Shown here piece after piece: positions 26,246-34,953 of a stretch of DNA of 64,000 nucleotides. The translations under genes were made by a program, and so were the position numbers. Each line of letters starts with the position of its first letter. The stretch's first letter is position 1. The notes beneath the pieces were generated by a model. It was given only the letters and a program-made list of their open reading frames with translations. It was not told the origin of the DNA and searched no databases. This DNA is from Sneathiella chungangensis (GTDB lineage Bacteria > Pseudomonadota > Alphaproteobacteria > Sneathiellales > Sneathiellaceae): contig NZ_WTVA01000002.1 in NCBI RefSeq assembly GCF_009882935.1, forward strand, positions 209,112 through 273,111. Reading direction: 5' to 3'.

Positions 26246-26689
26246 ATGTTTGACAATCCGTCTCTGATAACGCGCATTGCAATCGGCAAGCTCATTGGCT
26301 TGATTTTCGGCCTGATCGGCTTTTTCCTTTTGCCTTTGTTTTGGCCGCTGGCCGACATGTTTTTGCGGGTGGGTATCTTGTTTTGGTATATCACCGTCGG
26401 CGCGATAATCGGTGTCTACGGCGTCCTGAACTGGCATCCGGTTATCAGGTTGCCGTTGCCCTGGTGGTTCCGTGCGCCGCTCATCGGCGGCTGGATGAAT
26501 TTTGTGCTGACCTTCTTCGCCTACGATACCTTCCGCACCATGATGCTCGATATGTTCGGGCCGGACTTTCCCTTCACGTCACCCTTCTGGTTTGTTCTCG
26601 AAGGCGCTATCGTCGGGCTTATCATCGGATATTTCGCGACGAAGTTCGGCGGGGAAGGGAAGGCGGCGGTACCCGAACCTCCCAAATAA
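26246..26689 (+). CDS. Small integral membrane protein of unknown function
   Basis: Protein of 147 residues with about four hydrophobic segments: residues 12-35, 40-60, 75-100 and 115-135. The last has GAIVGLIIGYFATKFGG. The loop sequence FRAPLIGGWMNFVLTFFAYD is distinctive, and the C-terminus is a short hydrophilic PEPPK tail. I do not recognise the family. A good AGGAAGG ribosome-binding site precedes the ATG and the gene has its own promoter-like sequence. It is convergent with the isomerase-like gene 36 bases away. Confidence 0.75.
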   Translation: MFDNPSLITRIAIGKLIGLIFGLIGFFLLPLFWPLADMFLRVGILFWYITVGAIIGVYGVLNWHPVIRLPLPWWFRAPLIGGWMNFVLTFFAYDTFRTMMLDMFGPDFPFTSPFWFVLEGAIVGLIIGYFATKFGGEGKAAVPEPPK

Positions 26690-26725
26690 TCCGCCTGCGG
26701 GAAATGATTAGCGAAACGTCTAAGT

Positions 26726-27334
26726 TTACTTCTGGCGCAATATTTCCCGTTCGACAGCCTCGAGCCGGTCCTTGCCGAAATACATCTCGTCGCCGACGAA
26801 GAACATTGGTGCGCCGAAGCAGCCACGCTTCACGGAAGAATCCGTATTGGCGATGAGTTTGTCTTTGACGCTCTGTTCCTGAATACGGTTGAGAATATGG
26901 GCGCCGTCAAGGCCGGCGGCGGTCAAAACCTCTGAAAATACTTCCGGATCGTCCAATTTCTTTTCATCTTCCCACATCGCGTTGAACATGACGTCCCTGT
27001 AGACATCTGCATATCCGTCCTCTTCCGCGACAATGGCGCCCCGCATCATCTGAACCGTATTGACTGGAAAATGCGGGTTCATTCTGAATTTCACGAGATT
27101 ATGCTCGGCGATGAAGCGCCGTGATTCAAGGCGCATATATTCCATCTTGAGCGGAATTCCATCAAACTGCTGCATCGGGGATTTATTGTTGGTCATCTTG
27201 AAGACGCCCCCAAGTAAAATGGGGACGTAGGTAAAGCCCGCCCCTGTCCGCCCTTCGATTTCGGGGATGACTTTATGGGCGAGATAACAGTTTGGGCTGC
27301 CGAAATCATAATGAAATTCAACCTGCACCGTCAT
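26726..27334 (-). CDS. 2-hydroxychromene-2-carboxylate isomerase / DsbA-family protein (copy 1)
   Basis: Thioredoxin-fold protein of 202 residues in the kappa-GST-like branch that includes 2-hydroxychromene-2-carboxylate isomerase. The N-terminal VEFHYDFGSPNCYLAHKVIPEI has the glutathione-contacting serine. The C-terminal FGAPMFFVGDEMYFGKDRLE is the family's substrate-loop signature with the cis-proline. The ATG at 27334 has GGAAAGAG upstream; a longer frame to 27433 is unlikely. It is divergent from the HD protein gene, which may share its promoter region. A related protein is encoded at 50945-51544. The actual substrate is unknown. Confidence 0.88.
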   Translation of the reverse strand: MTVQVEFHYDFGSPNCYLAHKVIPEIEGRTGAGFTYVPILLGGVFKMTNNKSPMQQFDGIPLKMEYMRLESRRFIAEHNLVKFRMNPHFPVNTVQMMRGAIVAEEDGYADVYRDVMFNAMWEDEKKLDDPEVFSEVLTAAGLDGAHILNRIQEQSVKDKLIANTDSSVKRGCFGAPMFFVGDEMYFGKDRLEAVEREILRQK

Positions 27335-27462
27335 GTTCTCTTTCCTTTTTGTTTCACGCTGCCGATGATATGCTGCAGTTTGAACCCTGTCGCCGGAATA
27401 GACAAGGGCTGTCTTCGGGCAATTGGAAATCAAAAATAATAAAATGGACGAGGGAGCATCAA

Positions 27463-28044
27463 ATGAACGATATGTCGGAACACAGAGCTAAGTTCAGCCA
27501 GATGACGGAGGGGACGGCGGCTGACTACAACATCATCTCGGAGAATTTCAAGGTCTATTCGCGGGGTCTGCCCGACCGGGTGCTCGATCATCTGCAACTG
27601 CTGAAAGGCGACTTCGGCGGATTTGCGGTGGATCGTCTTGAACATTCCTTACAGGCGGCGACCCTTGCCCATCAGGATGGCCAGGATGAGGAATATGTCG
27701 TGGCGGCGCTGCTCCATGATATCGGTGATACACTCGGTACCTTCAACCATGCGGATATCGGCGCGGCGATACTGAAGCCGTTTGTTTCGGAAAAGCTGCA
27801 CTGGATCCTTGAAAAGCACGGGATTTTCCAAGGCTATTACTTTTTTCATCATATCGGGCTTGACCGGGACATGCGGGAGCAGTTCCGTGGTCATCAACAT
27901 TTCGAAGACTGCGCTCATTTCTGTCATGCTTATGATCAGGCGGCCTTCGACCAGAATTTTGAATCGGCGCCGCTCGAGTTTTTCGAGCCCATGGTCCGCC
28001 GGGTGATGGCGGCGCCAAGGCAGTCGATCTATATCTCCGAGTAG
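27463..28044 (+). CDS. HD-domain protein resembling PhnZ-type mixed-valent diiron oxygenases
   Basis: Protein of 193 residues with one HD domain. Candidate metal ligands are H61 (RLEHSLQAATLAH), H85-D86 (ALLHDIGD), H96 (FNHADIG), H119 (ILEKHG) and D158 (CHAYDQAAFD). The order H, HD, H, H, D, the LEHxLQAA start and the RxHQxFED...YDQ end match the small family of HD diiron oxygenases, whose characterised members PhnZ and TmpB cleave phosphonates or related quaternary amines oxidatively. Ordinary HD phosphohydrolases share part of the pattern, so the oxygenase role is inference. ATG at 27463 follows an AGGGAG ribosome-binding site. It is divergent from an isomerase-like gene. Confidence 0.85.
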   Translation: MNDMSEHRAKFSQMTEGTAADYNIISENFKVYSRGLPDRVLDHLQLLKGDFGGFAVDRLEHSLQAATLAHQDGQDEEYVVAALLHDIGDTLGTFNHADIGAAILKPFVSEKLHWILEKHGIFQGYYFFHHIGLDRDMREQFRGHQHFEDCAHFCHAYDQAAFDQNFESAPLEFFEPMVRRVMAAPRQSIYISE

Positions 28045-28057
28045 GCCGCTTCAGCGG

Positions 28058-28972
28058 CTATACCTTGGTTGCTATCGCGGATGGCGTCTGCTGTTTCCGG
28101 CTGACCTGCAGTTCCCGATGCGAGATATAGGTCGCCGCCGCCACGATAACCGCGCCGCCGAGCATGACAAACGGATCAAGCGGCTCGCCGAATACCAGCA
28201 CGCCAAGGATGGCGGCCCAAACCAGTTGCAAGAAACCGAGTGGCTGCGTCAGGGTGATGGGAGCAGCCTGGAAAGCGCGGGTCAGCGTATAGTGTCCCGC
28301 CGTCGCGATCACGGCTGCAAAGGCGAGCCAGGAAAGTTCGTAGGTAGTGGGCGTCCGCCATTGCAGGATGGCGCCGGGCAGCAATGCAATGGTGCATCCT
28401 ATCGACAACATGCCGACAATCATGGATGAACTTTGCGTTCCGGTAAGCTTCTTCGCGATCAGGAATGACACGGCAAAGAGTGGCGCCGCGCACAGCTGAG
28501 CAAGTTGTCCAAGGTTGATTTCCTGAAAACCGGGACGAAGAATGATGAGGGTGCCAAGGAATCCAGCGACGACGCCGGCAATGCGCCGGAAATGCATCCG
28601 CTCGCCAAGGAACAGCGCCGCACCGATGGTAACGAATATCGGCGAGACATATCCGATGGCCGTCACCTCAGCGATCGGTATGCGGGCCATGGCGTAAAAC
28701 CAGAGAATGACGCCGCCGCCATGAAAAATTCCGCGAAGTATGTAAAACCGGGTTTCGCGCTTGTTCGGTATGCCGGGCCAATGCCGGATGACCATCGGGA
28801 GGATCAGCAGAGATCCCAGAAAATATCGGATGAACGCGGTCTCAACGGCCGGCATATCGGACCCGAGATGGCGGATAATTCCCGTCATGCCGACAAACAG
28901 AAAACTTGTCAGCACCATCCACGCAATCCCTTGCAAGGTCTCACTGTTCTTGAGGGAACTTTTTACTGACAT
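28058..28972 (-). CDS. DMT-family (EamA) transporter, copy 1
   Basis: Ten-helix drug/metabolite transporter of 304 residues made of two EamA repeats (about residues 12-145 and 155-285). The first repeat has GVILWFYAMARIPIAEVTAIGY, the second has ALTRAFQAAPITLTQPLGFLQ-type sequence, and the usual conserved prolines are present. A hydrophilic tail ends the protein. It converges with the HD protein gene, the stops being 13 bases apart. The family exports or imports amino acids, purines or small amines; the substrate is not evident. Confidence 0.9.
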   Translation of the reverse strand: MSVKSSLKNSETLQGIAWMVLTSFLFVGMTGIIRHLGSDMPAVETAFIRYFLGSLLILPMVIRHWPGIPNKRETRFYILRGIFHGGGVILWFYAMARIPIAEVTAIGYVSPIFVTIGAALFLGERMHFRRIAGVVAGFLGTLIILRPGFQEINLGQLAQLCAAPLFAVSFLIAKKLTGTQSSSMIVGMLSIGCTIALLPGAILQWRTPTTYELSWLAFAAVIATAGHYTLTRAFQAAPITLTQPLGFLQLVWAAILGVLVFGEPLDPFVMLGGAVIVAAATYISHRELQVSRKQQTPSAIATKV

Positions 28973-29181
28973 GCGCAGGCCTTTATTATTTTTATTGCAG
29001 CGCTCCTTATGCGGGGTTTTTCTGTTCGGAGTGCGATGCCCTCCATTCTAATGTCCATAGGAACATTTTGCCACTTTATTCACTTCATCTCAAAAGCGGC
29101 TTTGGCCGATAGGCTTCGTAACCTAGCATTGCAATTTCGCTCGTGTGGGGGAGAAGTTTATGTCCTGCGAGAGAGGTTTAT

Positions 29182-29589
29182 CTATGAAGGAATACCGTCA
29201 ATCTTCGGAAGCGTCTCCAGATCTTCATCCCAATCGGCCCGGCTTGAAACAAATATATGGGCTTTCGGCCGAAGCGAGAGTTTGCTATCCAGGCAGCCAG
29301 CCGGAACAGTCAAAAAATTTTCGTTCATGTTGACGCTCGGGACGGGGGAGCCGCAATTCAGACAGAAACTTTTCGTATGGCGCGTCGCCGGGAGAGTGAA
29401 GGTTTTTATCTTGTCCTGTCCCGAAGTCCAGTCCAGTTTTGCGGTGGTCGAGAATAAATTCGCAGCATGAGCGGAGCCCGTATCCTTGCGGCAATAATTG
29501 CAATGGCAGAGATAAAAGCTTTCGAATTCGCCCTCGATTTTATAGCGCACGTCACCGCACAGGCAGGACCCGTTATATACTTTTGCCAT
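29182..29589 (-). CDS. GFA-family (glutathione-dependent formaldehyde-activating) zinc protein
   Basis: Small protein of 135 residues of the GFA/CENP-V family. The zinc-binding cysteines are complete: GSCLCGDVRY, LCHCNYCRKDTGSAHAAN and SFCLNCGSPV. Some members bind glutathione and were proposed to speed its reaction with formaldehyde, but most have no known activity. It lies between a DMT transporter and the msrA gene on the same strand. About 209 bases without a gene precede the DMT gene; I see nothing definite there. Confidence 0.92.
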   Translation of the reverse strand: MAKVYNGSCLCGDVRYKIEGEFESFYLCHCNYCRKDTGSAHAANLFSTTAKLDWTSGQDKIKTFTLPATRHTKSFCLNCGSPVPSVNMNENFLTVPAGCLDSKLSLRPKAHIFVSSRADWDEDLETLPKIDGIPS

Positions 29590-29676
29590 ACTTTATTTTC
29601 CTCTACAGCAGGATGGGGAGCGGCCTGTACGCCGCGCCCTATCTCTCTGCCATGCTTCAGATTATCCGGCCAGGGA

Positions 29677-30312
29677 TTAATGTTCCATGATGCCGCGGTG
29701 GGCCTGATCACCCCAAAGATCCTTCACTTTGGCATCGCGGCCACAGGAGAGACGATAGAAGTTGTAACGTAACGGGTTTATCTCCGCGTAATTCTGGTGA
29801 TAGTCCTCTGCGGGATAAAATTTTGTGGCGGTTCGGATAGGTGTCACGACCGGATCGTTCAACAAGCCCGATGCCTCTATCGCGGCTTTGGAGGCCTCCG
29901 CCGTGGACCGCTGGGCGTCGCTTGTTACAAATATCGAGGTTTTGTAGCTTTCTCCCCGGTCGCAGAATTGCCCGCCGTCATCGGTGGGATCGACACTCCG
30001 CCAGAAAATATCCAGTATCTCGGCATATGAAACCTTATCCGGATCGAAAATGATTTCTACCGCTTCCAGATATCCGCTGCCGCCCGCCGAAACGGACTTG
30101 TATGTCGGGTTCGGGGCCTCGCCGCCGATATAGCCGGACGTCGTTTTGAGCACGCCCGGCACATGATCATAATCCGATTCCACGCACCAGAAACAGCCGC
30201 CCGCCAGAATGGCCGTTTCTTCTGCGGCAACGGCCTGCCGGGCAACCGACCCTGCGATTGTCACGCAAATCACAAAAATCGCACAGGCCAATGGATTGAT
30301 AACTTTTCGCAT
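29677..30312 (-). CDS. msrA: Peptide-methionine (S)-S-oxide reductase MsrA, exported form
   Basis: Enzyme of 211 residues that repairs oxidised methionine. The catalytic motif LAGGCFWCVESDYDHVPGV is complete, and resolving cysteines may be those in GGQFCDRG and YRLSCGRD. Family segments SGYIGGEAPNPTYKSV and EDYHQNYAEINPLRY are present. An N-terminal signal sequence, MRKVINPLACAIFVICVTIA with cleavage near AVA-AEE, predicts a periplasmic enzyme. I chose ATG at 30312, which has GGAGAG about 8 bases upstream, over 30327. It is followed by the GFA gene. Periplasmic MsrA usually protects envelope proteins from oxidants. Confidence 0.93.
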   Translation of the reverse strand: MRKVINPLACAIFVICVTIAGSVARQAVAAEETAILAGGCFWCVESDYDHVPGVLKTTSGYIGGEAPNPTYKSVSAGGSGYLEAVEIIFDPDKVSYAEILDIFWRSVDPTDDGGQFCDRGESYKTSIFVTSDAQRSTAEASKAAIEASGLLNDPVVTPIRTATKFYPAEDYHQNYAEINPLRYNFYRLSCGRDAKVKDLWGDQAHRGIMEH

Positions 30313-30491
30313 CACTACTCTCCGCACATAACCTTAAAGGGAACTGTCCGGAAAACTGGCTTATTCAGGCAGTGAATGCCAGTGCATCTCGCGGAAAATT
30401 GATATCACAAATTTGTCAGCGTACGGCGCGCCTCATGTCGGTGCCGGTCTTCGCCTCAAAGAAAGCTGGCCCATTGTTGCCGATCTGGGTA

Positions 30492-31262
30492 TCAATCCGC
30501 ATATCCCGGAAGTTGCCTGTCCAGTTTGCGTAAGAGCGCGTCCCAGGCAATACCGGAAACGGAAGGCAGCCCATTCTCACCCTGTTTCGCCGTGATCTCC
30601 TTAACCGCGTCAGAGGGATAGTGCAGCTTGCGGGCGCCGGCCAGACTCGCTACTTGCATTTCGCAAGCCCGCTCCAGGAAGTACATGCTTAAGAAGGCGT
30701 CCTGAACGGTCGGGCCGAGGGCAAGCGTGCCATGATTCCAGAGCAACATCAGGTTCTTGTCGCCAAGGTCTTTTTGCAGCCGCGGACGCTCGTTATGGTC
30801 AAGTGCAATCCCTTCATATTCATGGTAGGCAATCTGCTCGCGGATGACCAAGGCAGTCTGATTGAGCGGCAACAACCCTTCTTCCTGCGTTGCCACGGCT
30901 GTCCCCGCCGGCGTGTGCAGGTGAATGACACATCCCGCGTCGTGGCGAACTTCATGCACCGCAGAGTGAATGGTGAATCCCGCCGGGTTCACCGCATAGT
31001 CGCTGTCGCCGACGACATCCCCGTCCATATCTATCTTCACCAGGGCCGAGGCGGTGATTTCCTCAAACATCATGCCATAGGGATTGATAAGGAAGTGCCC
31101 TTCGTCTCCGGGCAGACGCGCAGAAATATGGGTGAAAATCAAGTCATCCCATCCGTAGAGCGCCACAAGACGGTACGCGGCCGCGAGATCGACACGGATT
31201 TTCCATTCCGCTTCGCTGACCTGATCTCGCAATTTTGGTTTTTTCAATGTTGCTACGCTCAT
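30492..31262 (-). CDS. Class II aldolase/adducin family protein (copy 2)
   Basis: Protein of 256 residues, clearly paralogous to the protein encoded at 4309-5082 along its whole length (for example ITASALVKIDMDGDVV against MTASSLIKVDIDGKIL, and NPAGFTIHSAVH against NPAGYTIHSAIH). The metal-binding HxH is in CVIHLHTPAG and the third histidine in LLWNHGTLALG, so the active site is intact. It is a lone gene with no catabolic partners on either side, unlike copy 1. The two probably arose by duplication and now act on different substrates. About 179 bases separate it from msrA, with nothing recognisable. Confidence 0.9.
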   Translation of the reverse strand: MSVATLKKPKLRDQVSEAEWKIRVDLAAAYRLVALYGWDDLIFTHISARLPGDEGHFLINPYGMMFEEITASALVKIDMDGDVVGDSDYAVNPAGFTIHSAVHEVRHDAGCVIHLHTPAGTAVATQEEGLLPLNQTALVIREQIAYHEYEGIALDHNERPRLQKDLGDKNLMLLWNHGTLALGPTVQDAFLSMYFLERACEMQVASLAGARKLHYPSDAVKEITAKQGENGLPSVSGIAWDALLRKLDRQLPGYAD

Positions 31263-31473
31263 GGGTGTCTCCTGTATTATTTGCCGACCGGGCCGTCACC
31301 GCCGGAAGCAGGAATGCGGCGCAGTCAAAGGCAGTATTTTTTCACTGATCAATGTAGCGCCATTTTGCGTTCATGGCCAATTTCCTTTCGATTGGGCCAC
31401 GCATAACCCGTTGTTAATATTTTTGCGGTAATTGTGGTTAATTCATTGCAACTGATGAGGGGCCAGACGCCTA

Positions 31474-33834
31474 ATGAACCAGATGTTGAAAAAGGTAACG
31501 CAGCTTTTTAAGAAAAAAGACAAAGCTTTAGAAGAGGTTGTCGAGAGTGAGGGAGAGGTTACTTATTCCAGGTTTGGGATCGGACCGAGACTTATCGCAT
31601 CATTTTCCATCGTCGCGGTATTGACGGTAGCTATATCGGTTTTGAGTTGGGTCAGCCTTGGAACCCTGACCTCTGCCGAGAAGGAACTTATCGATCAAAA
31701 GGTGCCGGCGATCACGCTCGCGCTGAACCTCGCAAACGAGACGACCGCGCTTGCTGCGGCAGCCCCACAGCTCAGCAATGCGAAGACCGAGGCCGAACGC
31801 AAACAAAACTACAAAGGTATAACGAATGCGGCTGAAAAGGCGGCGGAACGGTTGAATGCGCTGCGTCAGTATATGAGCGAGAATGAATCGCTTCAGAAAA
31901 TTGATACAGGCCTTACCCAAATTCAGGCAAGCCTGACGCGTCTCAATGAACAGGTTCAAAAGCGCATAGAATATGCAAATCAGTTGAACACGACATCCCC
32001 GCGCCTTTCCGTTGCGCGCGACATTCTTGATACCGGGCTGAGCTCCCTTCTGCTTCCTCTCAGAATGCAGGTGATAAAAAATTCCGATGAGTGGAACGAC
32101 TTGCTTGCGAAATCTGTTGACCAGGCGCTCACCGGCATAAAGCCGGATTATGATACCAACAAGCTATCTGCGGAAGTTATGAGTGTACTCCGCTTTCAGG
32201 AAGACATTTTTTCCTTCAAAAGCGGCGGCTACCAGATGCTGAGTTTGTTGACGGAAGGCCTGCAGGCGAGCGATGTCGATGCGGTTAAAGATCTGGAAGC
32301 CGTTTTCCTGTCGTCGATCGCCTCGATGGGAACGCCGCTCGATGCAATTGAAGAAAAGACCTCGAAAGCCCGCGTCAAGGAGCTGTCGGAACTGTTCGAG
32401 GATTTCCTCTCAATGGGCGTCAAGGATAATACCGATAAATCGGTCAATATTTTTAAAACGCGAGCTCTCGAACTTGAAGCGGCGAAAGCGGCACAGGGAA
32501 TTGTCGGTGAAAGCCGTTTTCTTGCCGGGATTCTTGTAAAGAATGTTCATACATTTACCGATGAAGTTCAGGAATCCTTGGGCGTCGCGGCCAAGGAAAA
32601 TGAAGCGCTTTCCAACACGACGAAACTGACCTTGTTGATTTGTGCGCTTGTCGCCCTTGTTGCAACAATTGCCATCGGTTGGTTCTATGTCCGGCGCAAC
32701 ATCATTCGTCGATTGATGCTGGTGGTCGCGTCTGCGGACCGCCTGTCTGAAGGCGATCTTGCCTCCAGCATTTATCGTGAAGGCAATGATGAAATTGCGC
32801 GGATGGGCTATGCCCTCGTTGGCTTCCGTGACACAGCCCGTGAGGCGGAAGCCGCACGCGCTGAAGCGGAAGTTCAACGCCAGAAGCGAGATGAGGAAAA
32901 AGCGAAGCGCGAAGAAGAACAGCGTGAGGCCGAAAAAGCGGCCCGCGAAGAGCGCGAACGGATTGAGCGCGAAGCCGCCGAAAACAAGGCGAAGGAACGC
33001 AATCAGCTCGCTGATTCCTTTGAAGGCAGCGTGAAGCATCTTGTTCAGAAGTTCGCCGCCGCCGCGTCTGAAATGACGGAAATGGCAACCTCGATGACCC
33101 GCTCCGCTGAGGATACGACGCAGCGGTCGGCAACTGTTGCGTCTGCGTCGGATCTCGCTACCTCCAGTGTGAATTCGGTTGCCGCCGCAACGGAAGAACT
33201 GACGTCTTCGATCAATGAGATCAGCCGTCAGGTCAATCAGGCGGCAAGCATCGCCGGGGAGGCGGTGTCCGAAGCCGAGCGGACGAATATCATGGTGACG
33301 TCCCTCAATGAGGCCGCTGCCAAGATTGGCGACGTTGTCGGTTTGATCAATGATATTGCGGGCCAGACGAATCTTCTTGCGCTTAACGCGACAATTGAAG
33401 CGGCCCGGGCCGGAGATGCCGGCAAGGGATTTGCGGTGGTCGCCAGCGAGGTTAAGAATCTCGCATCGCAGACGGCCAAGGCGACGGAAGAGATTTCGGA
33501 GCAGATACGGGCTGTCCAGGAAGAAACCGGAAACGCCGTTGGCGCCATTGGCGGTATTACGACGACAATTGGCAAGATCAACGAGATTGCAACCTCCATC
33601 TCCGCCGCTGTGGAAGAACAGGGGGCCGCGACGGGCGAAATCAGCCGTAGCGTGCAGCAGGCAGCGGAAGGATCGCAAGAAGTTTCCCAGAACATCAATT
33701 CCGTTAGAAATGCCGCTGAATCCACCGGAAAAACAGCACAGGAAGTTCAGGAAGTTTCAGATGGAATCGCAAAGGAAGTCACGGAACTGGATCGGGAAGT
33801 GGAGAGCTTCCTTGCGCAGATCCGAGCGAGCTAA
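31474..33834 (+). CDS. Methyl-accepting chemotaxis protein
   Basis: Transmembrane chemoreceptor of 786 residues. The first membrane helix is at about residues 40-62 and the second at about 384-406. Between them is a helical periplasmic sensor of some 320 residues without a family I can name. A HAMP domain follows (about 406-460), then a highly charged coiled coil of about 55 residues ([20 protein letters not shown] and onward), then the signalling domain with the conserved hairpin tip [20 protein letters not shown] at about 630-650. It ends in SFLAQIRAS without a CheR-binding pentapeptide. A 13-bp-stem terminator follows. It lies next to an amino-acid type importer, suggesting but not proving a shared ligand. 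Confidence 0.94.
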   Translation: MNQMLKKVTQLFKKKDKALEEVVESEGEVTYSRFGIGPRLIASFSIVAVLTVAISVLSWVSLGTLTSAEKELIDQKVPAITLALNLANETTALAAAAPQLSNAKTEAERKQNYKGITNAAEKAAERLNALRQYMSENESLQKIDTGLTQIQASLTRLNEQVQKRIEYANQLNTTSPRLSVARDILDTGLSSLLLPLRMQVIKNSDEWNDLLAKSVDQALTGIKPDYDTNKLSAEVMSVLRFQEDIFSFKSGGYQMLSLLTEGLQASDVDAVKDLEAVFLSSIASMGTPLDAIEEKTSKARVKELSELFEDFLSMGVKDNTDKSVNIFKTRALELEAAKAAQGIVGESRFLAGILVKNVHTFTDEVQESLGVAAKENEALSNTTKLTLLICALVALVATIAIGWFYVRRNIIRRLMLVVASADRLSEGDLASSIYREGNDEIARMGYALVGFRDTAREAEAARAEAEVQRQKRDEEKAKREEEQREAEKAAREERERIEREAAENKAKERNQLADSFEGSVKHLVQKFAAAASEMTEMATSMTRSAEDTTQRSATVASASDLATSSVNSVAAATEELTSSINEISRQVNQAASIAGEAVSEAERTNIMVTSLNEAAAKIGDVVGLINDIAGQTNLLALNATIEAARAGDAGKGFAVVASEVKNLASQTAKATEEISEQIRAVQEETGNAVGAIGGITTTIGKINEIATSISAAVEEQGAATGEISRSVQQAAEGSQEVSQNINSVRNAAESTGKTAQEVQEVSDGIAKEVTELDREVESFLAQIRAS

Positions 33835-33851
33835 TTCTTGAAATAAATAAC

Positions 33852-33899
33852 AAAGGCAGTATTTACGGAAGCAATATCCGGAAAAAATACTGCCTTTTA
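33852..33899 (+). terminator. Rho-independent terminator after the chemoreceptor gene
   Basis: AAAGGCAGTATTT at 33852-33864 pairs perfectly over 13 bases with AAATACTGCCTTT at 33885-33897, and T-rich sequence follows. It starts 18 bases after the stop codon, isolating the chemoreceptor transcript from the liv operon. Confidence 0.85.
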
Positions 33900-34059
33900 T
33901 TTTGCTATAATTTGCCCGTAAAAAAAGAATATAAATATAATTAAATCTCCTAATTTTCCTTACGCATTCAAAAACAACAATTTTTTTTGCTGGCCAAACA
34001 GAAATTATTGAGTCACAGTTAGCGCACAAAAAAGAAGAATAACGTTTTAACTGGGAGGT

Positions 34060-34075
34060 GGACGCCTAGGCGTCC
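34060..34075. promoter_or_regulatory. Perfect 16-base palindrome upstream of livG
   Basis: GGACGCCTAGGCGTCC is a perfect palindrome 63 bases before the livG start. It lacks a loop and a T-run, so an operator is more likely than a terminator. The binding protein is unknown. Confidence 0.5.
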
Positions 34076-34093
34076 GGAAGCGTTTTCATAAGT

Positions 34094-34107
34094 TGCATGA
34101 ACATGCA
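34094..34107. promoter_or_regulatory. Second inverted repeat upstream of livG
   Basis: TGCATG (34094-34099) and CATGCA (34102-34107) form a dyad with a 2-base centre. Centre-to-centre it is about 33 bp from the 16-base palindrome, roughly three helical turns. Possible operator for control of the importer. Confidence 0.4.
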
Positions 34108-34137
34108 TCTGGGAGCTTATGCAGCCATTAGTTATGA

Positions 34138-34953
34138 GTGAACAAAAATACCGATAGTTTGGCGTCTGCGGACGTTTCAGCGACGGATGCTCTTCTGAGT
34201 GTTCAGGATGTCAGTGTGCATTTCGGAGGCATCGTCGCTTTGGATGGTGTATCATTCGATATACCCTCCGGACAGATCGTTGGTCTGATCGGACCGAATG
34301 GCGCTGGAAAGACGACGCTATTCAACTGTATCAGCCGACTTTACAATGTGAATTGGGGCGATATTTTATTCCGTGGCCAATCGATCCTGAAAAGCCCGGT
34401 GCATAAAATGAGTTCGATCGGCATCGGTCGCACATTCCAGAATCTGGCGCTTTTCTCAAATCTTACCGTTTTGGACAATGTAATGATTGGCGGGCATTCG
34501 ACGGCAAAGTCGGATTACCTGAGTAATGCTTTGCATTTGCCTTGGATTAAACGAGAGGAAAAGAATTTGCGTGCCCGCGCGCTGGAAATGTTGCGGTTCA
34601 TGGAACTGGAACATACGGCCCTGCAACGCATTGGCGATCTCCCGTTCGGCATTCAGAAACGCCTTGAAATTGCCCGCGCGCTCGTAAGCCATCCCAAACT
34701 GTTGTTGATGGATGAACCTGCAGGGGGCCTCAATCACAACGAACTGTCCCTGCTGGTGAATACCATCCGACGCATCCGTGACGAATTCGGAACCACCGTC
34801 CTGCTTGTCGAACACCATATGGGGGTCGTCATGGAGGTTTCGGAGAAGGTTGTTGCTCTCAACTTTGGCCGGAAGCTGGCGGAAGGTGCGCCAGCAGAAA
34901 TTCAGCAACATCCCGATGTTATTGAAGCGTATCTGGGGACGGGCAAAAAATGA
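34138..34953 (+). CDS. livG: Branched-chain amino-acid type ABC transporter ATP-binding protein LivG
   Basis: ATPase subunit of 271 residues. Walker A is GPNGAGKTT, the signature region is the LivG-typical FGIQKRLEIARAL, Walker B is LLLMDEPAGGLNHNE, and the long loop with GRTFQNLALF is typical of LivG rather than LivF. The GTG at 34138 is the start in this frame but has no ribosome-binding site. An overlapping reading frame starting at ATG 34119 or 34134 reads MSEQKYR then stops. Removal of one A from the A5 run at 34144-34148 would join it smoothly to NTDSLASAD. The gene overlaps livF by 4 bases (ATGA). Substrate of the importer is not known. Confidence 0.93.
   Translation: MNKNTDSLASADVSATDALLSVQDVSVHFGGIVALDGVSFDIPSGQIVGLIGPNGAGKTTLFNCISRLYNVNWGDILFRGQSILKSPVHKMSSIGIGRTFQNLALFSNLTVLDNVMIGGHSTAKSDYLSNALHLPWIKREEKNLRARALEMLRFMELEHTALQRIGDLPFGIQKRLEIARALVSHPKLLLMDEPAGGLNHNELSLLVNTIRRIRDEFGTTVLLVEHHMGVVMEVSEKVVALNFGRKLAEGAPAEIQQHPDVIEAYLGTGKK

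Larger units (their letters stand above)
33835..34137. other. Intergenic region between the chemoreceptor gene and livG
   Basis: This 303-base stretch has no gene longer than a dozen codons. It begins with the chemoreceptor terminator. A strongly AT-rich block follows (about 33895-34050), and then two inverted repeats that are listed separately (34060-34075 and 34094-34107), just upstream of livG. The AT-rich block probably carries the livGFHMK promoter, though no single -35/-10 pair stands out. Confidence 0.6.

Noticed and set aside
31263..31473. CtrA site upstream of the chemoreceptor gene
   Set aside because: Two TTAA half-sites are present but not at the required 7-base spacing.
32410..33678. 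Minus-strand open frame of 422 codons
   Set aside because: It is antisense to the chemoreceptor signalling domain. Its arginine-, glycine- and phenylalanine-rich composition is typical of a shadow frame.
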